Assembly: GCF_000003855.2 (NCBI RefSeq)
Contig: NW_003101655.1
Location: forward strand, 372,001-436,000
Direction: 5' to 3'
DNA length: 64,000 nt
Source: Blastomyces gilchristii SLH14081
Taxonomy: Eukaryota; Ascomycota; Eurotiomycetes; Onygenales; Ajellomycetaceae
In this document: positions 36,967-47,345 of the stretch, in pieces
How positions within the stretch are numbered: the first letter of the stretch is position 1
Layout: the number at the start of each line of letters is the position of its first letter
Translations under genes and position numbers: made by a program
The notes under the pieces: generated by a model
What the model was told of the DNA's origin: nothing
What the model saw: only the letters and a program-made list of their open reading frames with translations
The model's database searches: none

Positions 36967-37195
36967 CTAAGGCGGAAAAATCGGGTTCTTGTTGGAGGAG
37001 AGCGATATCCCTTGAGGAATGTCAGCCTCCCACTCTACTTCTTCTGGGGTGGAAACAAGGCTTTGACTTGGTAAACTTAACGCACCGCTGGGGTGGGGTG
37101 ATACCCATAGGGATGCGCTCTGCAATTTTCTTCCTGATATCGAGTGTGCGGTTGGCCAACGTCACCTGTGAATATGCAATATCGCGGGTTACCAT
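36967..37195 (-). CDS. Candidate small ORF downstream of the 37.2-kb unknown gene
   Basis: Minus-strand ATG at 37195 follows the stop of the upstream ORF after three bases and in the same frame. With an intron at 37104-37044 (GTATCA donor, CCCCAG acceptor) it gives 55 residues: MVTRDIAYSQVTLANRTLDI, then RKKIAERIPMEEVEWEADI, and the end SSNKNPIFPP. The spliced frame is exact. Function unknown. It could be the true C-terminal exons of the upstream gene if the TGA between them is a recent mutation, sequence error or read-through stop. I found no splice pair that bypasses the stop. Confidence 0.45.
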
Positions 37196-37198
37196 TTT

Positions 37199-37726
37199 TC
37201 AGAGAAGCGACTTCTTCTCGCGGCGTAAAGCCTGATGGGTTTCTGAGAATGCTTTCTCTATTGTTTGGATTTCTGCCATTTCGTCGGCTGTAGCATATTC
37301 CGAACCGTCAACAAGGTCTTTCTTGGCCTTTTCCATCCGGGCGAGTGCAGTCACAAGGGGCAGCATGTAACTCCAGTTGTTCAAGAGCCAGTGAGCGTGG
37401 CTTGTTTTGGCTTTATTCGTATGCCACATAATGTTCATCGCGTTGACATGCTCTTCCATTTTCCTAGCAACACTTGGAGGCATTTGGGAATCGTCGATGT
37501 TGGCTGTCCAGTCAAATTCTGGGAGGCTCACACTCCCGGTACACCATGCACTATATTGTTCTTTTTCCTGAGGGGTGAACGATGCTAACTTCACCGGATC
37601 TCTCTCCTGGTACCGCGCTCCTTCAAACCCAGTTGCAACTGCGATGCTTTTGCCCTCGTTGACAGCTTGAGCCAGACCCCGGAGTTTCTCTGCGACGATT
37701 GGTGGATAGTCCTTGTACACCGGCAT
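37199..37726 (-). CDS. Hypothetical protein, possibly C-terminally interrupted
   Basis: Single minus-strand ORF of 175 residues from the first ATG (MPVYKDYPPIVAEKLRGLAQ); the open frame runs further back to 37762 and beyond, to a stop, without another ATG. Contains FTPQEKEQYSAWCTGSVSLP, KMEEHVNAMNIMWHTNKAKT, LNNWSYMLPLVTALARMEKA and a charged C-terminal helix ending ALRREKKSLL. No signal peptide, membrane helix or enzyme motif that I can name. Soluble, helical appearance. The stop is directly followed in frame by a second ORF, which raises the possibility that this entry is only the first part of a longer protein. Confidence 0.6.
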   Translation of the reverse strand: MPVYKDYPPIVAEKLRGLAQAVNEGKSIAVATGFEGARYQERDPVKLASFTPQEKEQYSAWCTGSVSLPEFDWTANIDDSQMPPSVARKMEEHVNAMNIMWHTNKAKTSHAHWLLNNWSYMLPLVTALARMEKAKKDLVDGSEYATADEMAEIQTIEKAFSETHQALRREKKSLL

Positions 37727-38470
37727 TTTCAGCTTTTTTTCAGGTATAGTGGTATAGTCCACATCGCCTATTTCTACCTTCCGGAACTATGCCTCGAAGC
37801 TATCCATCATGGATGGTGGTTTGTTGTGACTTGGTAGTTGTCGTGCGTTGTAGTTTTTGGTTTATTGCTTGCAACTGGGGTTTTCGTAGTTTGTGTGAGC
37901 TGGAGCTGGAACTGATGGGTTATATACCTGCTCTGATCCCAATAACACCGGACCGATTGGTACCGGCTGGGGATGGCAAAGTGAATGAGTAGGAACGGAG
38001 CTAGAAATAGGGAGTAGAAATGCAAAAGAGCATAATCTCGCATGACATTTCTCGAAGGCCGCGTTTTTGCAATGGGCTTATATAGATCCAAGTAGCTTAT
38101 CTGGCCGCTAGTAGACACTCGTGTGTATAGAGCGAACAATACCATATTGCCGAGTTTGCCTCAAGGCCATTATTAAGCATAATATGGCTCTGGGCTTCAT
38201 TTTGGAGATCGAGAGCCTCGTAAATGTGCGAGTAGAAGCCAGCTTTTGGGCTGTTGTTGCGTTATTGGTTCCCCTGAATAATATTCAACCCCAGCGCGCT
38301 GCATTCACCGTCACCAACATGAATGAACAACCAACTAGCAAAACACAAACTGCGAGGGCAGCACTCACAACCCTCTATCCGAACAAACCACTCCAATCAT
38401 GCCATTTCCAACGCCATAGCCGTATTCTAAATTCAACCAAAACATTCTCAACCCCTACATATCCCCAGTA
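37727..38470. other. Divergent spacer, 37.7-38.5 kb
   Basis: Between the minus-strand unknown gene and the plus-strand phosphoesterase. No gene recognised; it presumably holds both promoters. Confidence 0.5.
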
Positions 38471-39601
38471 ATGAGCCCCTTCGACCCCCCGCCCCTCTTA
38501 ACCCGCCTCCTCTCCTCCCCGATCCTCTTCCTCCTCCGTCCACTGCACACCCTCCTCCTCAACCTCCGCCCAGCCCCGCGCACCCGAACGCCCTCCCAAC
38601 GCCCTATCCGCGTCGTCTGTATCTCCGATACCCACGATCACCACCTACTGGGCGTGCCGGACGGGGACCTGCTGATCCATGCGGGGGATCTGACGAATAG
38701 CGGGGCGCGCGCGGATATTCAGGCGGCGGTGGATTGGTTGAAGACGCTGCCGCATACGGAGAAGGTGGTTGTGGCGGGGAATCATGACGGGTGGTTGGAT
38801 GAGGGGGTTCGGGGGATTATTGTGGCTTGTAATGCGGAGGACGGGGATGGACAAGGCATAGATTGGGGCTCAATACATTATCTACAAAACAGCAGCGTGA
38901 CGCTGACTTTTCCTTTTCCTACACCCACTTCCACCGCCCACGACACAGCTGGCAAATCCACAACCATTAGCCCCTCATCGCGAACGCTGACAATACACGG
39001 TGCCCCGCAAATCCCACAGCTGGACCCTTCACCGGATTCAATACACGCCTTCCAATACCCTCCCACGACGACGACGACGACGACACCCGGGGACGGCCAC
39101 GGCACGACATATCCATATCCAATCCCCATCCCCCCGGACACCGACATCCTAGTCACCCACACGCCCCCGGCCCACCACCTCGACAATTTCCCTTACTCTG
39201 CCGGCTGCCCCCATCTCCTTCGCGCAGCCTGGCGCATCCGCCCGCTCCTACATGTCTTTGGACACGTCCACGTCGGCCGCGGCGTGGAGAGGGCGTATTA
39301 TGACCGTGCGCAGGACGCGTGGGAGGCGTTGTGCAGGGCGCGGGCGGAGAACGGGGCGTTGTGGGATCGTGGAAGCGGAATTTGGAGCTTTGTGGCGGGC
39401 GGCGGGTGGTGGAGGGATCTGTGTGGGGTAGATGGGGTGTGGGGTATGGCGGGGAGGGTTGTTTGGGAGGGTGTTAAAGCTGTGGTTGTGGGAAGGTTGT
39501 GGGATAGTATGGGTTTGGGGAGGGAGGGATGGATGGTTAATGCGGCTTGTTTGGATGGAAGTGGGAAGGTCTTGCGGGGGGCGACTGTGGTTGAGATATA
39601 G
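38471..39601 (+). CDS. Calcineurin-like metallophosphoesterase
   Basis: Single-exon gene, 376 residues, of the binuclear metal-dependent phosphoesterase superfamily. The metal-binding signature is complete and in order: IRVVCISDTHDH (D-x-H), DGDLLIHAGDLTNSG (GDxxN), EKVVVAGNHDGWLD (GNHD), ILVTHTPPAHHLD (the distal His) and LLHVFGHVHVGRGVERAY (GHxH). This arrangement matches the fungal/animal MPPED1/239FB-like group, whose physiological substrate is not established. A hydrophobic stretch LLSSPILFLLRPLHTLLL near residues 12-30 might be an N-terminal membrane anchor. A Thr/Pro-rich insertion with a run of six threonines, TTTTTT (residues about 190-205), lies between GNHD and the distal motifs. 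The gene is very GC-rich and Pro-rich compared with flanks. Confidence 0.88.
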   Translation: MSPFDPPPLLTRLLSSPILFLLRPLHTLLLNLRPAPRTRTPSQRPIRVVCISDTHDHHLLGVPDGDLLIHAGDLTNSGARADIQAAVDWLKTLPHTEKVVVAGNHDGWLDEGVRGIIVACNAEDGDGQGIDWGSIHYLQNSSVTLTFPFPTPTSTAHDTAGKSTTISPSSRTLTIHGAPQIPQLDPSPDSIHAFQYPPTTTTTTTPGDGHGTTYPYPIPIPPDTDILVTHTPPAHHLDNFPYSAGCPHLLRAAWRIRPLLHVFGHVHVGRGVERAYYDRAQDAWEALCRARAENGALWDRGSGIWSFVAGGGWWRDLCGVDGVWGMAGRVVWEGVKAVVVGRLWDSMGLGREGWMVNAACLDGSGKVLRGATVVEI

Positions 39602-39771
39602 GGGGGTCATATTATTATATATGTTATTTTGGAGGAATTGGGGCGCTGCGGGGAAACATCTGAGCTTGAAGAGCTCCGAACAAACTACATATATATGTAT
39701 ATATGCGAAGAACAAAAATCAAAAATACTCTATGAATGAATATAATTCTATAGGCACAAGATGTGCTCCCC

Positions 39772-39772
<1 letters not shown>

Positions 39773-39804
<32 letters not shown>
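39773..39804 (+). repeat. 32-nt poly-A tract
   Basis: Uninterrupted A run in the short convergent spacer between the phosphoesterase and the flavocytochrome b2 gene. Confidence 0.9.
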
Positions 39805-39807
<3 letters not shown>

Positions 39808-39945
39808 TATGTGCAGATATGTACAGTACATACAACACGCGAATGAAAAATGTATATGCAGCGAAGATATAAAACTAAAAATCTAACCCCAGCATCATGA
39901 TATCCCAGACCGAATTTATTTAGAAGCCAGGGAAGAAAAAAGAAA

Positions 39946-41641
39946 TCACAGCTTCGACTTCCCCGCCGGTGCTGGCGATCTATCCACCGGCAACGAGAGC
40001 GGATCATAAACCCCCATCCCCAGCGAATCCACCGGATTCGGCACAGTCCTCACCGCCAGGCCCCTCGTATCCACCAAATCTGGACACAACTGATCAATAC
40101 TCGAGCACCCGATCAAGCGCATATTCATAACCATCTCATCCTTCAGCAACTGCATAGCCCGCTCGACGCCCGGCACGCCATACGCACCCATAGCATACAG
40201 GAACGGCCGTCCAATGCCGACCCCCTTCGCGCCTAGACAGAGCGCTTTAAGGATATCCGTCGCCCGCCGCACACCGCCGTCAATATACACCTCGATGCGA
40301 TCCTGCCACCCGCGCTTGCGCAGCTCCGGCATAACCTCTGCCAGCAGCTCGATGGCCGACGGCGCAAAATCCAACTGCCGCCCACCATGATTCGATAGCA
40401 CAACGGCGGGGATCCCCATCTCCACCGCGCGCAGCACGTCGTCGACCCGCTGGACGCCCTTGAGCACGATGGGCATGTCTGTGATGGACTGGAACCACGG
40501 GATATCCTTCCAGCTGAGCGACGGGTCGATGAAGGAGGAGATTGCGCGGGCAGCACCCTGCGAGCGGTCGATGGAGGATGTCGATTCCCCATCTGCGGCC
40601 TGCACCGCGGACCCGCGGTCGGAGAACTTGGAGCGCATGTCCTTCTCCCGGCGGCCGAGCTGGGGCGCGTCAACGGTGACGAAGAGCGCTTTGCAGCCCC
40701 GTTGCTGGGCGTGTTGGACGATACGTTTGGTAATGTTGCGGTCTTTGTTGACGTATAGTTGTAGCCATTGGACCTGGTCGGGGCCGCGAGCGTCGACGAT
40801 CTCGTCGAAGGAGCAGGAGGCCAGGGTGGGGATCATTTGAATGACGTTGTGGGTGTTTGAAGCGCGGGTGAGGCAGACCTCACCTTCTGGATGGCCGAGT
40901 TTGCCCAAGGCGGTGGCCGAGACGTAGAAGGGGACGGAGACGGGAGAGCCTAGCATTGTGGTGGAGATGTCCACATTTTCGACATCGACGAGGATGCGCG
41001 GACGGAACCAGACTTTGTGAAAGGCGGAGTGGTTTTCGCGGAGGGTCTATGATGGCCTTGCGTTAGCTATATATATATATATATATATATAGTTAATACT
41101 GACTGGTATGTTGAAGGAGGAGACGAACTATTTCATCATCAGCGCCACTGGAGTAATAAGCCCAGGCTGTCTTCTTCATAACACGACGGGCGACGGCTTC
41201 AAAGTCCAGCAGGTTATAACATTGTTCTAGCGAAGGCATATGCTTGATTCGTAATTGGCGCTCTTCTTCCTCGGGATCGACACCTTTGTCCTCGCGCATG
41301 ACAGTGTCCATTGCCACTGGACCTAGGTGTTTTGAAGGGTCGAGGTACTTGTCGAGGGTGTCCGGGGGGTGGATGGGCTCGAATTCCTCCGTGGCATCTT
41401 TCCCGGCATACTTCAGAATAGTGCTTTGACCGCCAGGGTGCTCTATATTGGTATTAGTAAAAATCCATGTGCAGGTGGCAGCTGGTTTAGCCGCAGGGGG
41501 GATTTGCTTTGTACCAGGTAGAAATTCGGTGACATCGTATGCTTTCCCGTGAACTATGACCCAACATGAGTCCTTGGAGTTGTGTTTTTGTATCTCTGGG
41601 CCTGTAAGGAGATTTCCCCCGTGTTTTTCGTCCGAGGGCAT
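39946..41641 (-). CDS. CYB2: Flavocytochrome b2 (L-lactate dehydrogenase, cytochrome)
   Basis: Oxidises L-lactate to pyruvate through FMN and a b5-type haem domain, passing electrons to cytochrome c. Exons on the minus strand: 41641-41515, 41442-41129 and 41046-39946, 513 residues, frame exact. The b5 domain (residues about 10-90) has SKDSCWVIVHGKAYDVTEFL and the haem-ligand motif EHPGGQS. The FMN domain has TAWAYYSSGADDEITLRENH, VPFYVSATALGKLGHPEGE, ALFVTVDAPQLGRREKDMR, the catalytic-His motif VVLSNHGGRQLDF, EVYIDGGVRRATDILKALCL and GAKGVGIGRPFLYAM. There is no mitochondrial presequence: the protein starts MPSDEKHGGNLLTG, directly before the b5 domain. Yeast Cyb2 has an 80-residue intermembrane-space signal, so this paralogue may be cytosolic or another alpha-hydroxyacid oxidase. 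The second intron contains an (AT)n run. Confidence 0.9.
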
Positions 41642-42111
41642 TGCAGCGGAAGCTATAGAGGGCGGCGCAAATGGGAGCTCTAGAAAGGGGCCGGTAGTTC
41701 AGTTCAAGAGGTCAGCGATTCAGGCTGGGAGACGGAGGAGGGTTAAATTAAAATGCCGAAAGATGATTGTTGAGCCAGCTCGTTGTTCTCGTGCGAGATA
41801 TTGTTGTTATTATTATTTAAGTGGCGGCGGAAAGAAATGCGGACGGGGGAGAAGTTCTGGAGAAGTTTCTTCTGGTTTCGGAGATGCGGAGAGCGTGGAT
41901 TGGATCGGATCATGACGATATCATCGATGTATGTATGTACATACATGTACTCTGTATATAGAGTGATTGTAGCCACGTAACAAAGTATTTCTACGTCTTC
42001 TTGTGTACTTATTATGATTATTACTTATGATAGTAGTAAGTTACTCTTCTCATGTTGATATAATAGTCTGTCTCATCTGTGCTGCATTGATTATTATTAT
42101 TGTTATTATTA

Positions 42112-42194
<83 letters not shown>

Positions 42195-43320
42195 GGTTCC
42201 TTTCCTTTCGCATCCCCTCTCCATCCTCATCTTCCCATTTCCGATATCTAGAATCGTCTCCACTGAGGCAAAAAACCTTGGAAGCTCCATGGCTGTTTCT
42301 CGGCCGATTCGATAATAATGATTCTAATCGAGTTGACAGCGTGAATAATTCACAGATGTGCATAACGAGGATTATCTACGTCTTTTCCGCGTCTCTATCT
42401 CTGGGACTTCTCGATGTAGACATGTTGTAGACGACATGGCATCTCTTTCATCGTCTCTTCTTCTGATGTTTGGGGCCTCGGCAGCCGCTGATTAGTTAAG
42501 TTAACTAGTAGTTAACGACGACGTCATTGGCCAGGGATCATATGACCCACCCAGCCCTTGCCCTTGTTTCTTGTTTGGGCTGGGTCGTAGTCAATCAACC
42601 TTCTCATCAATCACTCTATCACTAACTTTAGTTAACTAGTTAAACTAGTTAATTAAGTTAACCTAGTTAACTGTTTATCCAACCATCCAGCTCGAACGGA
42701 CGAACAGTGACATCCACAGGGCATCTGGATATACAGACACGCAGACAGCCCCTATGATATGTGCTTAGGGATGCCCGGATGGACTATAGTTACCCGGGTC
42801 AATGCTGGCTGATTCGCTCCGTAGCCCTTCTGTCTCTTCTGTCTCTTCTTGTCTCCTCTTGTCTCTTTCTGTCACTAACTTAACCCAACCAACCCAACCA
42901 ACCCTCTCTCCCTCTCTCCCTCCAGGGCTCTCTCCTCCCTCCTCACGTGCAGGCTATCCTCTCTCTGGTGACCAAGTCGCTGTCCTGTACGCAGAACAGT
43001 CACGCTCGCTGGCCTCAGCCGGGTTGCTTGTCGCTCTCTTTTAGCTCTCAACCCCTCTGCCTGCCTGGCTGTCTCTCTCTCTCTCTCTCTCTCTCTTCTC
43101 TTATCCAAAAGTAGACGTTACTCACCAAATTATACACAGCTTTCTCTTCTTTGCTGGTGACTCGTCATTCTCTTCCCTCATCTTGACGCGCGCAGCTGCT
43201 TGCTTTCTTTGTCTTTGCTCCCAAGTAAACCCTCGTACAACCAAAAGAAAAACAAAAGAAAAAAAATAAAAAAAATAGCTTCATAGCTTCCCATACCTCC
43301 CTCCCGGTATACCCTGCTAT
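41642..43320. other. Divergent spacer between CYB2 and the Rab gene
   Basis: About 1.7 kb with no gene I can support. It holds the (TTA)n microsatellite at 42090-42194, GTTAACTAG-type palindromic clusters at 42491-42516 and 42621-42672, and CTGTCTCT/(CT)n pyrimidine tracts at 42830-42930 and 43066-43096 close upstream of the Rab gene, as is common in fungal promoters. Confidence 0.6.
42090..42194 (+). repeat. (TTA)n microsatellite, about 35 units
   Basis: Nearly pure trinucleotide repeat with two TTG interruptions at its left end. The poly-Leu, poly-Ile and poly-Asn ORFs here are artefacts. Confidence 0.95.
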
Positions 43321-43359
43321 ATGATGCACCTGTTCTCTTGCACTCCGCCCTCACTATGA
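43321..43359 (+). promoter_or_regulatory. Upstream ORF overlapping the Rab start codon (ATGA)
   Basis: ATG at 43321 opens a 12-codon frame (MMHLFSCTPPSL) whose TGA overlaps the Rab ATG as ATGA (43356-43359). If the mRNA starts upstream, ribosomes would meet this uORF first and could re-initiate. The overlap is seen; regulation is inference. Confidence 0.5.
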
Positions 43360-44338
43360 GCTCCAGTCTCGAGGCGAAGATCGTCGTCCTGGGTGCCCAA
43401 GGTACGCTCTTTCATATTCAGCTCTCCATTCTCATTCCCCATCCATCCTCCCTTGTACTAACTCCGGCCTAGGTGTTGGGAAAACATCTCTCGTCCAACG
43501 CTACGTGAAAAATTCCTTCAACCCTGCTACAACCACTTCCACCGTCGGCGCCTCCTTCGTCACTAAACGCGTCCTCGACACCACCTCAGACACCGTCGTC
43601 CGCTTGCAAATATGGGACACAGCCGGGCAGGAACGTTTCCGAAGTATTTCCCGTCTCTATTACCGCGGTGCCAACGCTGGCCTGCTCTGCTACGACATCA
43701 CAGACGAAAGTAGCTTCCAGGAAATGGCCGGTTGGCTCGTCGAGTTGAAACAGAACCTTGGCGAAGACTCTCCCATCGTCATCCACGTTGTGGGCACGAA
43801 ATCAGATATTGTAGCAGATGACCCCAATCTACGCAAAGTTCCGTTCGAACGCACCATTGCCTACGTCGCGGAACAGCTCTACCCATCCCAAGCATCCACC
43901 CCGCCGCCCAGCTCCGGCCTAGGCATGATCAGCAGCTCCACCTTTGGCACCTCAAACCCAAACTACAATCCCGGCGCGGAAAGCAAGCGAAGCAGCGGCT
44001 TCTGGGGCCAGGATATCGGCTGGGACTGCTGCCATGAGATCAGCGCCAAGGATGGCGAGGGTATCGAGGAGGTCTTCCGTGTCATCACCCGCAAGCTCGT
44101 GGAGCAGCGGAACAAATCACTAGACGCCGACTCAGCACATCGGGGTGGATCAGGTGGCGCGGAGAGAATGCCCGCACACATGGAAGGAGCTGTGTCTGAT
44201 GGCAACAATAGTGTGCGCGGTGGGACGGCAGATAAACGACGAAGCTGGCTTGGGTTCCCGCCCGGTCTCGTGCTGGGTGAGGAACCTATCGATGTACCGA
44301 TTGGATCGACTCAGAGCCGGCAGGGGAGGTGCTGCTGA
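43356..44338 (+). CDS. Rab-family small GTPase
   Basis: Membrane-traffic GTPase, closest in appearance to the Rab5/21/22 group. Two exons, 43356-43401 and 43473-44338, 303 residues, longer than a normal Rab (about 210). Motifs: P loop VVLGAQGVGKTSLVQRY, switch I STVGASF, switch II IWDTAGQERFRSISRLYYRG, the guanine-specificity motif VVGTKSDI (T in place of N of NKxD), the G5 motif EISAKDGEGIEEVF, and a C-terminal GRCC for double geranylgeranylation. A Pro/Ser/Gly-rich insertion (residues about 150-195, with STPPPSSGLGMISSS) sits between G4 and G5, and a second long linker precedes the prenylation site. Partner membrane unknown. The intron interrupts the P loop after GAQ. Confidence 0.9.
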
Positions 44339-47300
44339 TGAATTTTCCTTAACGGTTATATTTTCTTTTTTTTCCTTTGATACCATATTCCTCTTGCCAT
44401 TATGCTCACGAGTCCCTCTTCCAATCCGTTAACCGACCGCTGTATTCTATTCCTTCTTCCGTGTCTCTGTCACTTTCTTTGCCCACTTATCGGTGCATTA
44501 ATGTATAGAATTACGTCCTCCTCCTCCTCCCCCCCCTTCTTCCCTTCCGCCCCCTCTCTCCATATCGTTCTAACGCAGGCCCGTTAAAACGGGAAAATTG
44601 GAGGATTCCCACTCGCCTTCCAAAAACTCAACCGTGCATTTACACACGGAGTTTTCCGGATTTGCATCAGCATTGTTTTCTTTCCCTCTTCGCCGTGTTT
44701 CAATCAGTTTCCATCGTGTTCCATTCAAAGGATGTGTTTCTATAAATCTGTTTTTGCTTCCTGTTTTTCGCTCATGTTTTATATATTTATCCTAAATTTC
44801 TGTGCTTGCGGGCGTTGTTGGCCGGTGTTGCTTAGCCTTTGTTCATGGGGTGGATGAAAGGTGTGCGTGTTGTATGAATCACTACGATCTCCTTGAGAGC
44901 GTATTTGTTAATACGGGCTTTAACTAATGGATGTGTTTTGTCGGGCTGGCTAGGGATTCGGTCATGGATCATGGGTCATGGGAGGGGCGTCCAGGTCGTC
45001 TCTCTCCCTGTCTCATTCGTCATCCTCTATATATTTGCGACCCCAGGCCGCTGATATACCAATTCTAAGTGTATTATCATATGCTGCTTGATATTTATCT
45101 TTGATCGTATATTTCGATTCAAATCTTTTCCTTTGGATTTAATTAGATGCTTACAATTGTCCCCATTGGAACACCACAGCTCTACCAAGCTGTTGGAAGA
45201 AACCTTGGGTGGACGTAGATCGATCAACAACACATAGCAACCTCATCCCACATTTAAGCCAGGACGTATGCATGCATGTACTGTACATGTGTACAAAACC
45301 ACTGTCGTTGGTAACGTACGTACACATACGTTCCTTAGGTGCATCAATCGGCCTATTATCCCTTTCGTCCATATATCGATCACCCGCCTGAACCCATCCC
45401 CACCACACGCCACAAGGGAGTATAAGTATCAATATTCGCTGATATCCAGTTCTTCAGCCGTCGATGCCGATATGGATGAGGACACGATCTGATCCGATCA
45501 TATTGACAACTTGCATAAACGCGCGGCATACAGAATCCTGCATTAGATCTCACTGCTCCCAACTGCAGATCATTGAGGGGAGGGTTGAGGATCCAACGAA
45601 CAGTGCCCGTGGGTGTTGTCCGGTTCTTGAGTGACACAACAAACTGTGGAAAACCGTAGAAATAGTCATGTTGAGGCAATATCAAAATTGAAAGTTTGAT
45701 TCAAACATTCTGTTCTGTAAATGGGGTCGGGCCGCTGCATATAAAACTACATGAGCTGTGGGTTGGTCTTATGTTTATTGTTTATTCTGATAGTCTGTAG
45801 TAGAATAGATAGTGCTGAAAATCTTCGATTAATTTGATAGTTACATCCATCTACATATCAGTAATGCCGTATTTTCTTTTCTATTGATAATCAGAGAGAT
45901 TCATTAAATTGCAGAGTTCTGAGTATATTAATGTTCCTTTATATCAAATGGGTTAGATATTGATTTCTGGTGGTTTAGATATAGTATATAATAGACTCAT
46001 CCCCCTTCTTCAAACTATCTTGAATATATGATATCATTCCATTCTAAGTAGAAGTAATCTATTTTTCATATTTTGTATATACTGGTAGTTAAGGGGCCGA
46101 ACTATTCCATCTAAATACACCAACATGTCAAAACGAGAAGGAATTACGTTTTACTTTCTACATAGTTACTGGCTTTTTCATACTACGGAACTGGACAATA
46201 GATTATTTCTGTTACTCCAACATCGGTTTCATTTTGAAGTTAAAGTGAGAGTGGGTTGCACAGCTCGATTCTTTGTTTCAATTTGAGCCATGATATTTAA
46301 GGCCATGAATTGTGGCAGAGAGCAAGCAGCCGCCTCCAAACTCCTCTCTACATAGAGCTAGCTAGCTAGCTAGCTGCCTTGCTATACAGGGCCCGTGGAA
46401 GATGGAACAACGGATTCTTGCAATATCAAATGTGTTGGGAATCGACTGAATCGACTGTCAGTCTCAAAGAGTTCAAGGAATAAGCTGTACTCTGCAAATC
46501 AAGAATTTTATTACTCTAATTAGTGCATCGTGGGGGTATCAGCATATGGAAATATCGTTGAATGTTTGAACAGCACTCTTTGTGCAATGCCAATGAGAAT
46601 CGATTGCGCACCAAGGTCTCCTTAAATATTTATTCCAGTGAGCGACATGAACCTTGAACACTCTTCACGGACTCGCCCCTCAGCGACCAACTTTGAACAA
46701 CATGACAACGCTGTCTTTGTTGAAGCTCTCACACCACAGCCCGTACGGAGTAGTTATTCGAGCCAAGGACTGGGCTCAGTTGACAATGAGCTCACCAAAC
46801 CAACTAGTTAACTAGTTAACTAGGCAATCCATAACTTAACTAACGATTTAAGTAACTTATAAGTTTGCAGAATGGGGAACTTTGTCTTCTCTCTCGCCTG
46901 TTTCCCGCTCCCCTGGTTTTAAATCCAAGAGAGAGCACAAAAGTTAAGTTAGTTGCCCATCACCTACGAGTTTTCGGCTTCTGAGTTCTTGAATTTAGTT
47001 GGATATTTCTTCCTGCATTCTTGTGCGTTTTAATCCGCTCCCGCAAGCATCTGCACTGCACTGCCCACAAGCAGCGAATTCGCTGAGCCTCGTGCTAGCG
47101 CTTGAGGATTTCATGTCTGCTCCTGGCCCTGATGACTGCTCTTTTCCGTTTCTCTCTGCATTGAGATAGACATTTTCATAAGACTCTATACTTCTCCTAG
47201 AAGAATATTGCAAGCGGCGCTCTTGAGAAAACACCCCGCTTCACCCGCTTCACCCGCTTCACCCTCTTACTCAACACGCCGTGACGCAGTTTGGCCACTT

Positions 47301-47345
47301 GAAGGCCGTCACGACCTCACAGGAGAAGCGCCGGTGCGACAAAGA
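44339..47345. other. 3.0-kb spacer without recognised gene
   Basis: Includes the 3' region of the Rab gene and an AT-rich stretch (45,690-46,150). A CTAGCTAGCTAGCTAGCT run is at 46355-46374, GTACGGAGTA at 46743-46752 and ACTAGTTAACTAGTTAACTA at 46803-46822. ORFs are short and overlap on both strands. A non-coding RNA could be present but nothing in the sequence shows it. Confidence 0.5.

Noticed and set aside
42021..42315. Poly-Asn, poly-Ile and poly-Leu ORFs
   Set aside because: Produced by the (TTA)n microsatellite read in different frames.
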